The translations under genes and the position numbers were made by a program. Shown here piece by piece: positions 20,065 through 29,128 of a DNA stretch of 64,000 nt. Each line of letters opens with the position of its first letter. Positions within the stretch are counted from its first letter, which is position 1. This stretch comes from Chitinivorax sp. B. GTDB lineage: Bacteria > Pseudomonadota > Gammaproteobacteria > Burkholderiales > SCOH01. The stretch is taken from assembly GCF_005503445.1 (NCBI RefSeq), contig NZ_SCOH01000023.1:1-64000 (forward strand), given 5' to 3'. The notes beneath the pieces were generated by a model. The model saw only the letters and a program-made list of their open reading frames with translations. It was not told the origin of the DNA and searched no databases.

Positions 20065-20901
20065 TCAACGTTTGATCAGGGTGGCGACTGAGATATGTGG
20101 CCAGATCACTTCATCGAAAACCAGAAGCACAGTTTGTGTGTACTGCAATTGCATGAATTGCGAACCATCTTGGCGCTGTATGGTTTCAATCCAGAAAATG
20201 GCATCCAGTTCAGTGGCGTTGGCGTTACGGGTAATGAACGGAATGTTGACGATGCCACCTGCCGGTTTTGAACTGACTGGAAGATTGATGGTGTTGACAA
20301 TTTCCAACCGCTGGTCGATTTGCCTGTTGAGGACATCAACCAATGCTTGATTGGGGTTCTCCATACAGAAACCCGGCGGGAACTGCCCATTCAGATAGGG
20401 ATCGGTATAACCCAGTGGCAAGGGCTTGCCATCGACGCTTGTTGGCAGCGGGCTGACAGGTGCAATGACTGGGGCACGGTTTTCACAGGATGCCAGGCCT
20501 TGAGCAAGTAGTGAATCACCATGTGGAATGGTGGACTGGCGCACAATGGTCGATGGGGCATCGGGATCGCTGGTGGTGGGCACATTCAACCATAACCCGG
20601 GTTCAATATGGATGCCTTCGTCTGTTGCTGCATCGCTGACCTGCTGCAGATAGGTCAGTCCAAAGATATTGATGTCATTTTGTAGAGAACCCCGGTTCGG
20701 TACTGGGCCACCGATGGGGGTGAACGTGAGTACTTCCTTGGTGCTGTTGACGATCAAACGAAAAATCTGGTTGTGTTGGTGGTCGGGAACAGCAATCAGA
20801 TTATAGCCATGTCCAGTCCAGGTACCAGCCAACTCAGCCAAGGGGCCAAGTTGTGCTTCGGTCTGGGAGATGGGTGCAGCAGCGCGTCGAAACAGGTTCA
20901 T
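20065..20901 (-). CDS. Nitrobindin-like / heme-binding-like barrel protein
   Basis: The 278-residue product has no signal peptide. Near its N terminus it carries GTWTGHG (residues 26-32), the GxWxGxG pattern of nitrobindins and related small heme-binding beta-barrels, followed by YNLIAVPD. The rest is mainly beta-strand-like, with a Pro-rich middle containing a long loop (VIAPVSPLPTSVDGKPLPLG) and a C-terminal strand LQYTQTVLLVFD. It is much longer than the roughly 160-residue nitrobindins, so the middle of the chain must hold extra material. Substrate, heme binding and pathway are unknown. It lies alone after an AT-rich 312-base upstream region. Confidence 0.55.
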   Translation of the reverse strand: MNLFRRAAAPISQTEAQLGPLAELAGTWTGHGYNLIAVPDHQHNQIFRLIVNSTKEVLTFTPIGGPVPNRGSLQNDINIFGLTYLQQVSDAATDEGIHIEPGLWLNVPTTSDPDAPSTIVRQSTIPHGDSLLAQGLASCENRAPVIAPVSPLPTSVDGKPLPLGYTDPYLNGQFPPGFCMENPNQALVDVLNRQIDQRLEIVNTINLPVSSKPAGGIVNIPFITRNANATELDAIFWIETIQRQDGSQFMQLQYTQTVLLVFDEVIWPHISVATLIKR

Positions 20902-21213
20902 TTCTACTCCTCCATCGTAATTGATCGAAATCAGACAGTTGTGAAAGTGCAGAGCGCCAAGCAGGCATTGCCATATACAAACTGTTTATTTGAATTAATG
21001 CGGAATGATCAAATTAAGCGTTTTTTGATTCGAGTGAATAGAATAGGTGGTATGCGCTGGTTATAGGTTGACTGGTGGTAATGTCAAGGGAGAGGTGATA
21101 TGGCTTGAGATAAGCGATTTCACTATTCTGATTAACAGAATAAATTTATTTTTGTGGATATGCTGAATTGAGGGATGGGACACATCATCAACTTGGCATG
21201 CGTCCCAATCAAA
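20902..21213. other. AT-rich intergenic region
   Basis: The 312 bases separate two minus-strand units. They should contain the promoter of the nitrobindin-like gene. A 7-base hairpin (TATTCTG/CAGAATA, 21124-21142) and the terminator-like stem at 21176-21207 are the only structures seen. No coding frame is supported. Confidence 0.5.
21176..21207 (-). terminator. Probable terminator of the efflux operon
   Basis: TGGGACACAT (21176-21185) and ATGCGTCCCA (21198-21207) form a 10-base stem with one mismatch, starting seven bases after the stop of the last permease gene. The bases after it on the minus strand (CCCTCAATTC) are not a clean T-run, so termination strength is uncertain. Confidence 0.5.
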
Positions 21214-22368
21214 TCAGCCAAATTGCCGCCGGAACCGATACAGACCAAATCCGAAAACCGTCCCCCCCAGCATCAGCATCCCGCTGATTGCTGGCCACAA
21301 TGCCTTAAGTGGTAGCCCTTTCAACAAAATTCCAAATGCAATGTCGATGTAGTAATGCAGGGGCGAAAGATACATCATCCCGCGCAACCAGGTGGGCATG
21401 GCTTCCGGTGGGGTCCAGGCGCCGGACAGGAACAGCATGGGCGCCAGAATCAAGATGGTCAGCATGCCAACCTGTGCCAGATTGCGCGCCAATGTTGCGG
21501 CGAACAGTCCCAGGCCGGCGGTGGTGAATACATACAGTCCGGTTAGGCTGAAGAACAACAACAGGCTGCCACGTGTAGGTAGATCGAAGACGGGCATCAG
21601 TATTGCAAACAGGCTTAGACCGCTTCCTAGCAGAATGACAGTAGTCATCGAGATGACCTTGGGAAACATGATCTGAAACGGAGAAAGCGGCGATACCAGC
21701 AGCTGTTCGACCGTGCCACGTTCCTTTTCGCGCACCATGGCGGCCGCAGGCAACAGGATGGCAAATACGGTGATGACGGTCAGCAGTTCGGTAATGCCCA
21801 TGAACCAGGCATCGTTCTGGTTGGGGTTGTACCAGACATGGCTACGGTTTTCGATGATGGGGAGTGCATCCAGCTTGCCACCACCCAGACCGGCTTGATG
21901 CAGGCTAACCTCCAGACCGTAGCTGCCGACAATTTGCGCAGCATAGCTGCTGGCGAGAAAACCCAATACGCTGTTGGTGGCGTCGATCTGCATCTGCAGT
22001 GCAGTCTGATGGCCGCTTTGCATGTCATGTTCGAACTGCGGTGGAACAGTCAACGTCAACATGGTGTGGCCATCATCAAGCAGTTGCTGGCCTTGCTGAT
22101 TGGATGCCAATTGGCCATCCATCCGGAAATAGGGTGGTTGGAAACGACCCAGCAATTCGCGAGAAGCGGCAGAATGATCTTGGTCGCGCACCACAGTGGC
22201 AGCATGGTTCAGTTGCAAGGTGACGCCGGAAGCAGCCAGATACACATCGGCAGTAAAGGCATAGACGATGAATGCCAGCAGCACGATGTCGCGCAGCAGT
22301 TGCAAAAACTCCTTGCGGGTCATGACAGCCATGCGGCGTAGCCAAATGGTGAAATCAGCAAGGGTCAT
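21214..22368 (-). CDS. ybhR: ABC-2 type efflux permease, YbhR-like
   Basis: A 384-residue membrane protein of the ABC-2 family with one N-terminal helix (DIVLLAFIVYAFTADVYLA), a large periplasmic loop of about 150 residues, and five C-terminal helices. Family signatures are MVREKERGTVEQLLVSPLSP before the helix bundle and LFLSGAWTPPEAMPTWLRG with YLSPLHYYIDI after it. It pairs with the upstream permease as a heterodimer driven by the double ATPase. Its ATG overlaps the previous stop (ATGA), so it is the last gene of the operon. The exported substrate cannot be read from the sequence; E. coli YbhFSR has been linked to drug and cation export. Confidence 0.88.
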   Translation of the reverse strand: MTLADFTIWLRRMAVMTRKEFLQLLRDIVLLAFIVYAFTADVYLAASGVTLQLNHAATVVRDQDHSAASRELLGRFQPPYFRMDGQLASNQQGQQLLDDGHTMLTLTVPPQFEHDMQSGHQTALQMQIDATNSVLGFLASSYAAQIVGSYGLEVSLHQAGLGGGKLDALPIIENRSHVWYNPNQNDAWFMGITELLTVITVFAILLPAAAMVREKERGTVEQLLVSPLSPFQIMFPKVISMTTVILLGSGLSLFAILMPVFDLPTRGSLLLFFSLTGLYVFTTAGLGLFAATLARNLAQVGMLTILILAPMLFLSGAWTPPEAMPTWLRGMMYLSPLHYYIDIAFGILLKGLPLKALWPAISGMLMLGGTVFGFGLYRFRRQFG

Positions 22369-23519
22369 AGATTAGGCCGTTTATGGAACATGAAAAAACC
22401 TATGCCGAACAGGGCGACGGCGTAGCCGGCCAAAATCAGCACATCTGTCCAGAGCGCTGCCCAGCCAACGCCTTTCAGAAAGCAGCCAACCACGATATTG
22501 GTGAAATACATGGCGGGTAGCAGGTGGGCAATGCCTTGTGCAGTTGGGCCGAGTGAGGGGATTGGAATCAGTACGCCGGAATACAACACGGCAGGGATGA
22601 CGGTGACAATGGCGGTCACAATCATGGCGGCGACCTGGGTCTGTACTACGACAGAGACCAGCAACCCGATGCCAGTAGTACAAATCACATAGATCAGACT
22701 GGCCAGCAAGAAGAACAGAAAATCACCCTTGAAGGGGACATTGAACAGCCATACCGTCAGCATCCACAGGATCAGGACATTCAGCGAGGAAATGGCAACA
22801 TACGGTGCCAGTTTGCCAGTCAGGAATTCGCCCCGGGTAACAGTGGCACTGTAGATATTGAAGATGGAGCCGGATTCCTTCTCCCGGACCACGCCCAGTG
22901 CCGTCAGAAATGGTGGTGAGATCATCAGGATCACCATCAACAACTTGGGCGCCAATGACCAGATGCTTTTGACGCTTTGGTTGTACAGATAGCGCACCTC
23001 CAGTTTGACCGGTTGCAAGGCGTCCCGGGCCTTGGTCAGCGAGACACCTTTGGCCTGTGCCAACAAGCGGCCAATGTTGTCTTGATTGGCGGCGGCATTG
23101 AGTGCGGTCACATAGCCTTTCGTGGTCATGGCACGAAATGGAAAGGTACCGTCCACCAACGTCTGCACACTGGTAGCACGGCCAGTCTGTAACTGACGGC
23201 CGAAATGTTCAGGGATGATGATGGCGGCCCGAATGGTGTTTTGCGACAACAGATGGGCCAGTGCATGTTCATCCTGTACATAGCCTTGGAAATCAAAGTA
23301 ACGTGAATCGATGAAGCGATAAGCATAGTCACGGCTTTCGGCCGTGCGGTCGTAATCCACCACCGCGAACGGAATGTCTTCCACATCCAACGACAAGCCA
23401 TAGCCAAAGAGCAGCATCAGCAGCGCTGGCACCACAAACGCCAAGGTGAAGAACAGCCGGTCACGGACGATTTCACGCCATTCCTTATAGGCCACGGCCA
23501 GGACGCGATGTCGGTTCAT
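22365..23519 (-). CDS. ybhS: ABC-2 type efflux permease, YbhS-like
   Basis: This 384-residue protein has the same layout as its downstream partner: one helix (LFFTLAFVVPALLMLLFGYG), a long periplasmic domain, and a C-terminal helix bundle. Signatures are GVVREKESGSIFNIYSATVT, YSGVLIPIPSLGPTAQGIAH and HLLPAMYFTNIVVG. Its start overlaps the ATPase stop by four bases (ATGA) and its stop overlaps the next start in the same way, so the three proteins are translationally coupled. It is one half of the transmembrane channel. Confidence 0.88.
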   Translation of the reverse strand: MNRHRVLAVAYKEWREIVRDRLFFTLAFVVPALLMLLFGYGLSLDVEDIPFAVVDYDRTAESRDYAYRFIDSRYFDFQGYVQDEHALAHLLSQNTIRAAIIIPEHFGRQLQTGRATSVQTLVDGTFPFRAMTTKGYVTALNAAANQDNIGRLLAQAKGVSLTKARDALQPVKLEVRYLYNQSVKSIWSLAPKLLMVILMISPPFLTALGVVREKESGSIFNIYSATVTRGEFLTGKLAPYVAISSLNVLILWMLTVWLFNVPFKGDFLFFLLASLIYVICTTGIGLLVSVVVQTQVAAMIVTAIVTVIPAVLYSGVLIPIPSLGPTAQGIAHLLPAMYFTNIVVGCFLKGVGWAALWTDVLILAGYAVALFGIGFFMFHKRPNL

Positions 23520-25465
23520 CGTGCTTGCTCCAGTTCGGTCACGCGCTGTACGAAAACGTCTTCCATGGTAATAGGCCGTATGTCGATACGTGGGCAGGCG
23601 ATGTCTGCCTTGGCCAAAACGGTGCTGATCTGTTCTCGAGCGGAGTTGGGTTGTTGGCTGAACAGATGCAGCTTCTTGCCGTACAGCGTGGCATCGGCAA
23701 AACCCGCAACCTGTAACAAGGGCAGGGCACGTTGTGGATCGCTGACGGAGATTTCCAGTAAGGTGCCCATCTTGTCGCGCAATGCCTGTTTCAATTCCGT
23801 TGGGGTGGCATCGGCCACGACCTTGCCGGCGAACATCAAGGCCAGATGGTCACAATGCTCAGCTTCGCTCATGTAATGGGTGGTGATCAAAATAGCGACA
23901 TTGTCGACGCGAGCCAGGTGAAACAGGATGTCCCAGAATTGACGGCGGCCGACGGGATCTACGCCAGAAGTCGGTTCGTCGAGAAACAGCACCTGTGGTC
24001 GATGCACCAATGCGCAACCCAATGCCAGCCGTTGCCTTAAGCCCATGGGCAAGGTGGCGGCCAGATCCCGCTCGTGGCCGGTCAGGCCAGCCATATTGAC
24101 GATCCAATCAGTACGTTCGTGGGTTTGTTGCCGGTTCAAGCCATAAATGCCGGCGTACAGGGCAATGTTTTCCAGCACGGTCAGATCCATATACAGCGAA
24201 AACGCCTGCGACATGTAACCGATGCGTTCCTTGATCCGTCGGCCGGCATTGCGCATATCGGCGCCCGCCACTTGGCCATAACCAGATGATGGTGGCAGGA
24301 TGCCGGTCAGCATCTTGATCACGGTGGTTTTACCGGCACCATTGGCGCCCAGCAGGCCAAAAATCTCACCAGGTGGTACCCGGAAGCTGACTTGGTCGCA
24401 GGCCGTGAAATCGCCAAAGGTACGGGTCAGTTGCCTGGCTTCGATGGCTGCCTGATTGGCGATGGTGTGGCTTGCAGATGCTGGGTTACTTGTTTCGATA
24501 TGGGTGGCTTCAGTCAGACCGCGTTGTTGCAACAAAGCCACAAACACGTCTTCCAATTCCGGTTCATTGGCATCCAGGCTGGTCACGGTCAGGTCGAATA
24601 GTCTGGCCTGGATCAATTCGGCTGCTTTGGTGGTAGTCTGGTCTTCCACAAACAACCGTAGTTGGGGGCCTTGCGCCTCGATTTGTGGATGCAGTGGTTT
24701 CAGGATGCCTAAGGCAGATACCTGTGGTTGGGCGTTAACGGTGACGACGCTGCCGGGTGCCAGTGCCAGAACATCTTCCGGGCTGCCTTGCGCTAACACC
24801 TTGCCGTCGAACAATAGCGACATGCGGTGAAAGCGAGCAGCTTCGTCCATGTAGGCGGTCGATACCAGGGCAGTGATGCCACGTTCACGCAACAGCTCAC
24901 CCAGAATAGCCCAGAAATCCCGACGGGAAACCGGGTCAACGCCGGTAGTGGGCTCATCCAGAATGATCAATTCCGGTTCGTGGATCAGCGTGCAGACCAA
25001 GCCCAGCTTCTGTTTCATGCCACCGGAAAGGTTCTTCATGGCACGGTGGCGGAATGCGTCCAGCCGTGTCATTTTCAACAGCCGTTCCTTACGGATGGCC
25101 AGGTCCGCAGCGGGTACCAGGCGTAACTTGGCAAAGAAGTCGATGTTTTCTTCAATCGACAATTCGGCATACAGGTTTTGACCCAGCCCTTGCGGCATCA
25201 GGCCTATCCGGTCTTTGATGCGTTCGGCTGCAGCTTCGCTATCCAGTTCGACACCAAACACCTTCAGGTTGCCACCTTCAAAGCCCAGTACACCGGCAAC
25301 CGCTTTCATGAAACTGGACTTGCCGGCACCATCCGGTCCGATCAGGCCATAGATTTCACCTTTGCCAACGGTCAAGTCCAGGCTGCTGACGGCGGTATGT
25401 TGACGATATCGCTTGGCAAAGCCCCGGGCCTCAATGATGCGTTCTACCACTTTGGGCGCTGCCAT
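23516..25465 (-). CDS. ybhF: Double-domain ABC transporter ATPase, YbhF-like
   Basis: The 649-residue protein contains two ATP-binding cassettes. The first has Walker A GPDGAGKSS (about residue 44), signature LSGGMKQKL and Walker B LIILDEPTTGVDP. The second has GANGAGKTT (about 370), a divergent signature LPMGLRQRL and LFLDEPTSGVDP. A linker near 300-340 joins them. It powers export through the two permeases at the inner face of the membrane. The first 22 bases of the gene overlap the end of the HlyD-like gene. The altered second signature suggests unequal roles for the two ATP sites, as known in other asymmetric ABC pumps. Confidence 0.92.
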   Translation of the reverse strand: MAAPKVVERIIEARGFAKRYRQHTAVSSLDLTVGKGEIYGLIGPDGAGKSSFMKAVAGVLGFEGGNLKVFGVELDSEAAAERIKDRIGLMPQGLGQNLYAELSIEENIDFFAKLRLVPAADLAIRKERLLKMTRLDAFRHRAMKNLSGGMKQKLGLVCTLIHEPELIILDEPTTGVDPVSRRDFWAILGELLRERGITALVSTAYMDEAARFHRMSLLFDGKVLAQGSPEDVLALAPGSVVTVNAQPQVSALGILKPLHPQIEAQGPQLRLFVEDQTTTKAAELIQARLFDLTVTSLDANEPELEDVFVALLQQRGLTEATHIETSNPASASHTIANQAAIEARQLTRTFGDFTACDQVSFRVPPGEIFGLLGANGAGKTTVIKMLTGILPPSSGYGQVAGADMRNAGRRIKERIGYMSQAFSLYMDLTVLENIALYAGIYGLNRQQTHERTDWIVNMAGLTGHERDLAATLPMGLRQRLALGCALVHRPQVLFLDEPTSGVDPVGRRQFWDILFHLARVDNVAILITTHYMSEAEHCDHLALMFAGKVVADATPTELKQALRDKMGTLLEISVSDPQRALPLLQVAGFADATLYGKKLHLFSQQPNSAREQISTVLAKADIACPRIDIRPITMEDVFVQRVTELEQAR

Positions 25466-26547
25466 GCGATTTGTTCATTCCAGCGGATGACCGCGTCAGC
25501 CGGCAGCCCTGGCGTCAACTGCTGCTTGGGATTGCTGCCCAGGTATAGTTTGACTGCATAAACCAGCTTGACCCGCTCATCTGGGGTCTGGACTTCCTTG
25601 GGGGTGAATTCAGCGCGGCGGGCAATGTAACGCAAGGTGGCCGGGAAGGCTGCGTCAGGGAACGCATCGGTGTAGATCTGTGCGGGTAGGCCCAATTTCA
25701 CTTTGCCAATCTGGTTTTCAGGTACGTATACCTTCAGGTACAGCTGGTTCAGATCGACCACATCAAATACCGGTGAGCCTGCCGCAACGACTTCACCAAT
25801 GTCGCGGATGCGGCTGAGTACCACGCCGGCGGCTGGTGCCTTCAGCGTCAGATCATCTACCACGCTGCCGATCTCACGTTGCGTGGCTTGAGCTTGCGCT
25901 AATTGTGCTGCCAACGCGTTGATTTCCGCCTGTTTGGCTTGGACGCGTTCATTCCCCAGTTTGGCCTGCAACAGTGTTTGTTCAGCTTGTGTCTGCGCCG
26001 TGCGGGCTGCTGTGGTATCGGCTTGGGCGGCTATGGCTGCCAGTTCGGCCAATTCACGCTTGTGGCGGTCAACGGAACCACGCTCCTGTAATGCTCTCAT
26101 GCGGACTGCATCACGCTGGGCCTGTTGTTCCGCTGCAAGCGCTTTATCGGTCAGTGCCTTGGCACGAACCAGCTGGGCCTGGTTGGCCGTGATGTTCAGT
26201 GGGACTTCCTGCTTGGCGACATCCAGTGCAGTTTGGGCGGCTAGCAGTTGGGCTTGAACTGCGGCCACGGTTTGTGCAACTTGATCAGCTCTGGCTTTCA
26301 GTTGGCTATCGTCCAGTTGTGCCATCGGTTGGCCAGCTTGCACGCTGTCACCTTCCTTAACCAGCAGTTTGATGATACGGCCAGGTGTCTTGCTTGCTAT
26401 GGCAATGTGCTCACCTTCCAGGCGGCCATTTGCCTGTATCAGTCCTTCAGGCAAGCCTTGGCGGGCGGCCAATTGATGCCAGATCAAGTAACCACTTAGG
26501 GCCAGCGCGATGGTAGTGGGGATAAGAATTCTAGCGTTGAATGTCAT
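25444..26547 (-). CDS. ybhG: HlyD-family membrane fusion protein, YbhG-like
   Basis: I chose the ATG at 26547, giving 367 residues that begin MTFNARILIPTTIALALSGYLIW, a membrane anchor. The frame extends upstream to 26730, but those 61 residues overlap the TolC-like gene and look non-coding. After the anchor come a half-lipoyl domain (GEHIAIASKTPGRI, VKEGDSVQAGQPMAQLDD), a long alanine/glutamine-rich coiled-coil hairpin at about residues 85-210, the second half-lipoyl part (TLKAPAAGVVLSRI) and a beta-barrel region. The protein bridges the ABC pump to the outer-membrane channel. Confidence 0.9.
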   Translation of the reverse strand: MTFNARILIPTTIALALSGYLIWHQLAARQGLPEGLIQANGRLEGEHIAIASKTPGRIIKLLVKEGDSVQAGQPMAQLDDSQLKARADQVAQTVAAVQAQLLAAQTALDVAKQEVPLNITANQAQLVRAKALTDKALAAEQQAQRDAVRMRALQERGSVDRHKRELAELAAIAAQADTTAARTAQTQAEQTLLQAKLGNERVQAKQAEINALAAQLAQAQATQREIGSVVDDLTLKAPAAGVVLSRIRDIGEVVAAGSPVFDVVDLNQLYLKVYVPENQIGKVKLGLPAQIYTDAFPDAAFPATLRYIARRAEFTPKEVQTPDERVKLVYAVKLYLGSNPKQQLTPGLPADAVIRWNEQIAWQRPKW

Positions 26548-26581
26548 GGTGCAGTCCGTTTGGATGAGGGGGCATCGTTGC

Positions 26582-27949
26582 TTACAGGCTGCCAATGGCG
26601 TGCTGCAATTGCAGAATCGCCAATTGCTCGTCGTAATGAGCGTTTTGGGCATTGCTTTGGGCCACGGTGCGACGGGTTTCGGCATCCAGTACTTCGCTTT
26701 GTGGTGCCAGGCTATGGGTGTAGCGATCACGTGCCACTTTCAGGTTCTCGTCGGCATAGTCAAGTGCATCCATCGCTACCTGTTTCCGCAGGTGTGCTTC
26801 TTGCTGGTTGTGCCAAGCTTGTCGCACTTCCAACTCAATCCATGATTGCACTTCATCGCGTTGCAACTGCAGTGCCTGCGCGCGCGCCTCAATCGCAGCA
26901 GCTTTATGGCGGGTGACGCCACCGTCAAACACATCCCATTTCACACCGAGTGTCAGTGAACGAAAACGGTCTTGCTTGAGATAGGGATTGTCCAAATGGT
27001 GATAACCAGCTATTAAGGCCAGTTGTGGACCCGCCTCGCCTCGCACGGCTCGGGCTTGGGCAGTAAGGGCTGTATTGCCATGGCTCAATTGGTCCAGTTC
27101 GGCACGTTGTTGTGCCAGGTGTTCCAACTGGCTCAGTGGTTGTTGATCCGGTGACAATTGGCTTTCTGCCAAATCAACCGGGTTGTCCATTGGGCGTTGC
27201 AAGGCACGGTTATATGCCGCGTTGGCCAGATCAACCGCGTTGGTTGCCTGAATCCGTTTTTGTTGAGCGTCGGCTAGCGCGACTTGGATAGCTAATTGAT
27301 CAGCACGGGCCACCAAGCCTTGTTCAAAGAAGTGATCAACATCGTGTTGATGGGCTTGCAGACTGGTCAGGTGGTGATTTGCTACCCGTTGCAATTGCTG
27401 TGTGCGCAATACATTCAGGTAGGCCTTGGCGACCAACAGTTTGCTGTTCTGTCTGGTACGTATCAATTCAGCTGACGTCATACCCACACTGGCATTGGCG
27501 GCCTTGATATTCTGGCTGATGCGACCACTGGTAAACAAAGGCAGTGTGAGTGTGGCACTTCGAGTCTGAAAACGATCCTTGCTTAATGGCATATCAATGC
27601 GGGTGGGCATCGTAACAGGTAGCAGCGAGTGCGGGAGAGAGGCCGTGGCAGCCGGGGTGTCATCTAAGCGGATGTAAGCTGCCTCCACACTCAATCCTGG
27701 CCAACAGGCTCCTTCGGCAGCAGCCAGTAATTGCTGCGATGCCGCATATTGTTGCGCAGCAGCCTGAACAGGGCGATCATGTTTCAGGGCGGCTTCCCAG
27801 GCTTGTTGCAGGGTTTCAGCCGCCTGTGCGGCAGGCCAAGCCAGATACCAAGTCAGCAGCCACGCCAAAGTGGGTCTTGTTCGTGACCGGGAATCTGCAA
27901 TGGCGTGGTATGAAGTTGAGCAGTGCGAGCTTTCGTGTCGGATAGCCAT
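26582..27949 (-). CDS. TolC-family outer-membrane efflux protein
   Basis: The 455-residue product has a hydrophobic N-terminal stretch (LAWLLTWYLAWPAAQA) consistent with a signal peptide after a rather long polar leader. It shows the two alpha-helical repeats of TolC-type channels: SVEAAYIRLDD and an alanine/glutamine-rich helix in the first, and KWDVFDGG followed by long helices and TRRTVAQSNAQNAHYDEQLA in the second. As the first gene of the operon it probably supplies the outer-membrane exit duct. The ribosome site at the ATG (27949) is weak, and a later start inside the leader is possible. Confidence 0.88.
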   Translation of the reverse strand: MAIRHESSHCSTSYHAIADSRSRTRPTLAWLLTWYLAWPAAQAAETLQQAWEAALKHDRPVQAAAQQYAASQQLLAAAEGACWPGLSVEAAYIRLDDTPAATASLPHSLLPVTMPTRIDMPLSKDRFQTRSATLTLPLFTSGRISQNIKAANASVGMTSAELIRTRQNSKLLVAKAYLNVLRTQQLQRVANHHLTSLQAHQHDVDHFFEQGLVARADQLAIQVALADAQQKRIQATNAVDLANAAYNRALQRPMDNPVDLAESQLSPDQQPLSQLEHLAQQRAELDQLSHGNTALTAQARAVRGEAGPQLALIAGYHHLDNPYLKQDRFRSLTLGVKWDVFDGGVTRHKAAAIEARAQALQLQRDEVQSWIELEVRQAWHNQQEAHLRKQVAMDALDYADENLKVARDRYTHSLAPQSEVLDAETRRTVAQSNAQNAHYDEQLAILQLQHAIGSL

Positions 27950-28065
27950 GGTGGGCGGGGTGCATTGAACGTTACCGCCCTATTGTAATGAAGCAAGCGA
28001 TTGCTTTTATTGATGGCCGTCAAAGTTTGTGTTGCATTGCAGCGTAAAGCTGATCCTGGGTAAGC

Positions 28066-28932
28066 TCAGCCCACTGTCTGAGGATTCGGCTTGGTCATGG
28101 CAGACGAGGCTGGCTGCCAACCTGGCTTGTGATACAGGTATTGCAGGCGTGTCAACCAAGTCGGCGCGTGGTGCAGATCATGCCATAGGCGTTTTGCTTC
28201 GCAGAGATGGACCTCGAACGGATTACTGGACTGAATGGGTTGGGTCAGCCCATAGATGACGGTTTCCTCCTCTTTCTGGTAGGTACCAAACAGGCGGTCC
28301 CAGATGATCAGTACCGCACCGTAGTTCTTGTCCAGATAGTGTGGCTGGGTCCCATGGTGAACGCGGTGATTGCTGGGGGTATTAAGCCACGGGTCCAGCC
28401 ATTTGAGCTTGCCGATGGTTTCGGTGTGAATCCATTGCTGATAGGCCAGCACAAAGGCGAACCAACCCACAACCAGGGCAGGGTTGAACCCAAGCAGGAA
28501 TGCTGGTAGGTAGAACCAGGGAGAGGTGAAGCCATCGATGAACGAAATCCGTAGGCCAGTGGTCTGATCATACTGCGGTGAGCTGTGATGTACTGAGTGG
28601 GATAGCGCCCAATAAGCGCGGATCTCGTGCCCACAACGGTGATCGACGTAATACAGAAAGTCGACCAGCAGAAATGCCAGGAAAATAGTCAACGGATTGG
28701 TCGGAATGCGCCAAGGTGCCAGCTTGGCCGCGCCCATGAACAGGACAGTCAAATAGGCGGTGGTGATGCCGCCCAGTAACAGTGTGGGAATCAGCGGGCT
28801 GACAGAGGCAAGCATTTCCTTGAGGCAAGCGCGATTCAATTGGCCCAGTCGCCAACGCCGGAACAACTCTATCGGCAGCAGAATCACCAATAGATTGTCG
28901 ACGTATTCGGCCAGGGCGGTAAGGTATTCCAT
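28066..28932 (-). CDS. Sterol desaturase / fatty-acid hydroxylase family membrane protein
   Basis: The 288-residue protein has four hydrophobic stretches and the three histidine clusters of the di-iron membrane hydroxylase family: DHRCGH (about residue 97), HSVHH (about 112) and HRVHH (about 194). It should use molecular oxygen to hydroxylate or desaturate a lipid substrate at the inner membrane; the substrate is unknown. The first helix cluster sits near residues 1-22 and 45-70. The gene is transcribed toward the efflux operon, with a 116-base gap, so co-transcription with tolC is possible but unproven. Confidence 0.85.
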   Translation of the reverse strand: MEYLTALAEYVDNLLVILLPIELFRRWRLGQLNRACLKEMLASVSPLIPTLLLGGITTAYLTVLFMGAAKLAPWRIPTNPLTIFLAFLLVDFLYYVDHRCGHEIRAYWALSHSVHHSSPQYDQTTGLRISFIDGFTSPWFYLPAFLLGFNPALVVGWFAFVLAYQQWIHTETIGKLKWLDPWLNTPSNHRVHHGTQPHYLDKNYGAVLIIWDRLFGTYQKEEETVIYGLTQPIQSSNPFEVHLCEAKRLWHDLHHAPTWLTRLQYLYHKPGWQPASSAMTKPNPQTVG

Positions 28933-29128
28933 TGTGGGGTCTCAGTTTACTGTGGAGGAGTCGCACCATACTTTACGCGCTGGTTCGTGCGTGTGCTTGA
29001 GCCCGCCAATCGTGCTGTTGGGTCCAGGGACTGTATGAACTGGGTCTGGAGGCCCGGTTGACATCAACAGTATGTCTGCACTACTGACCTGGGCAAATAC
29101 GCATCAGGTTTGACAGTGTTTGTGCCTA

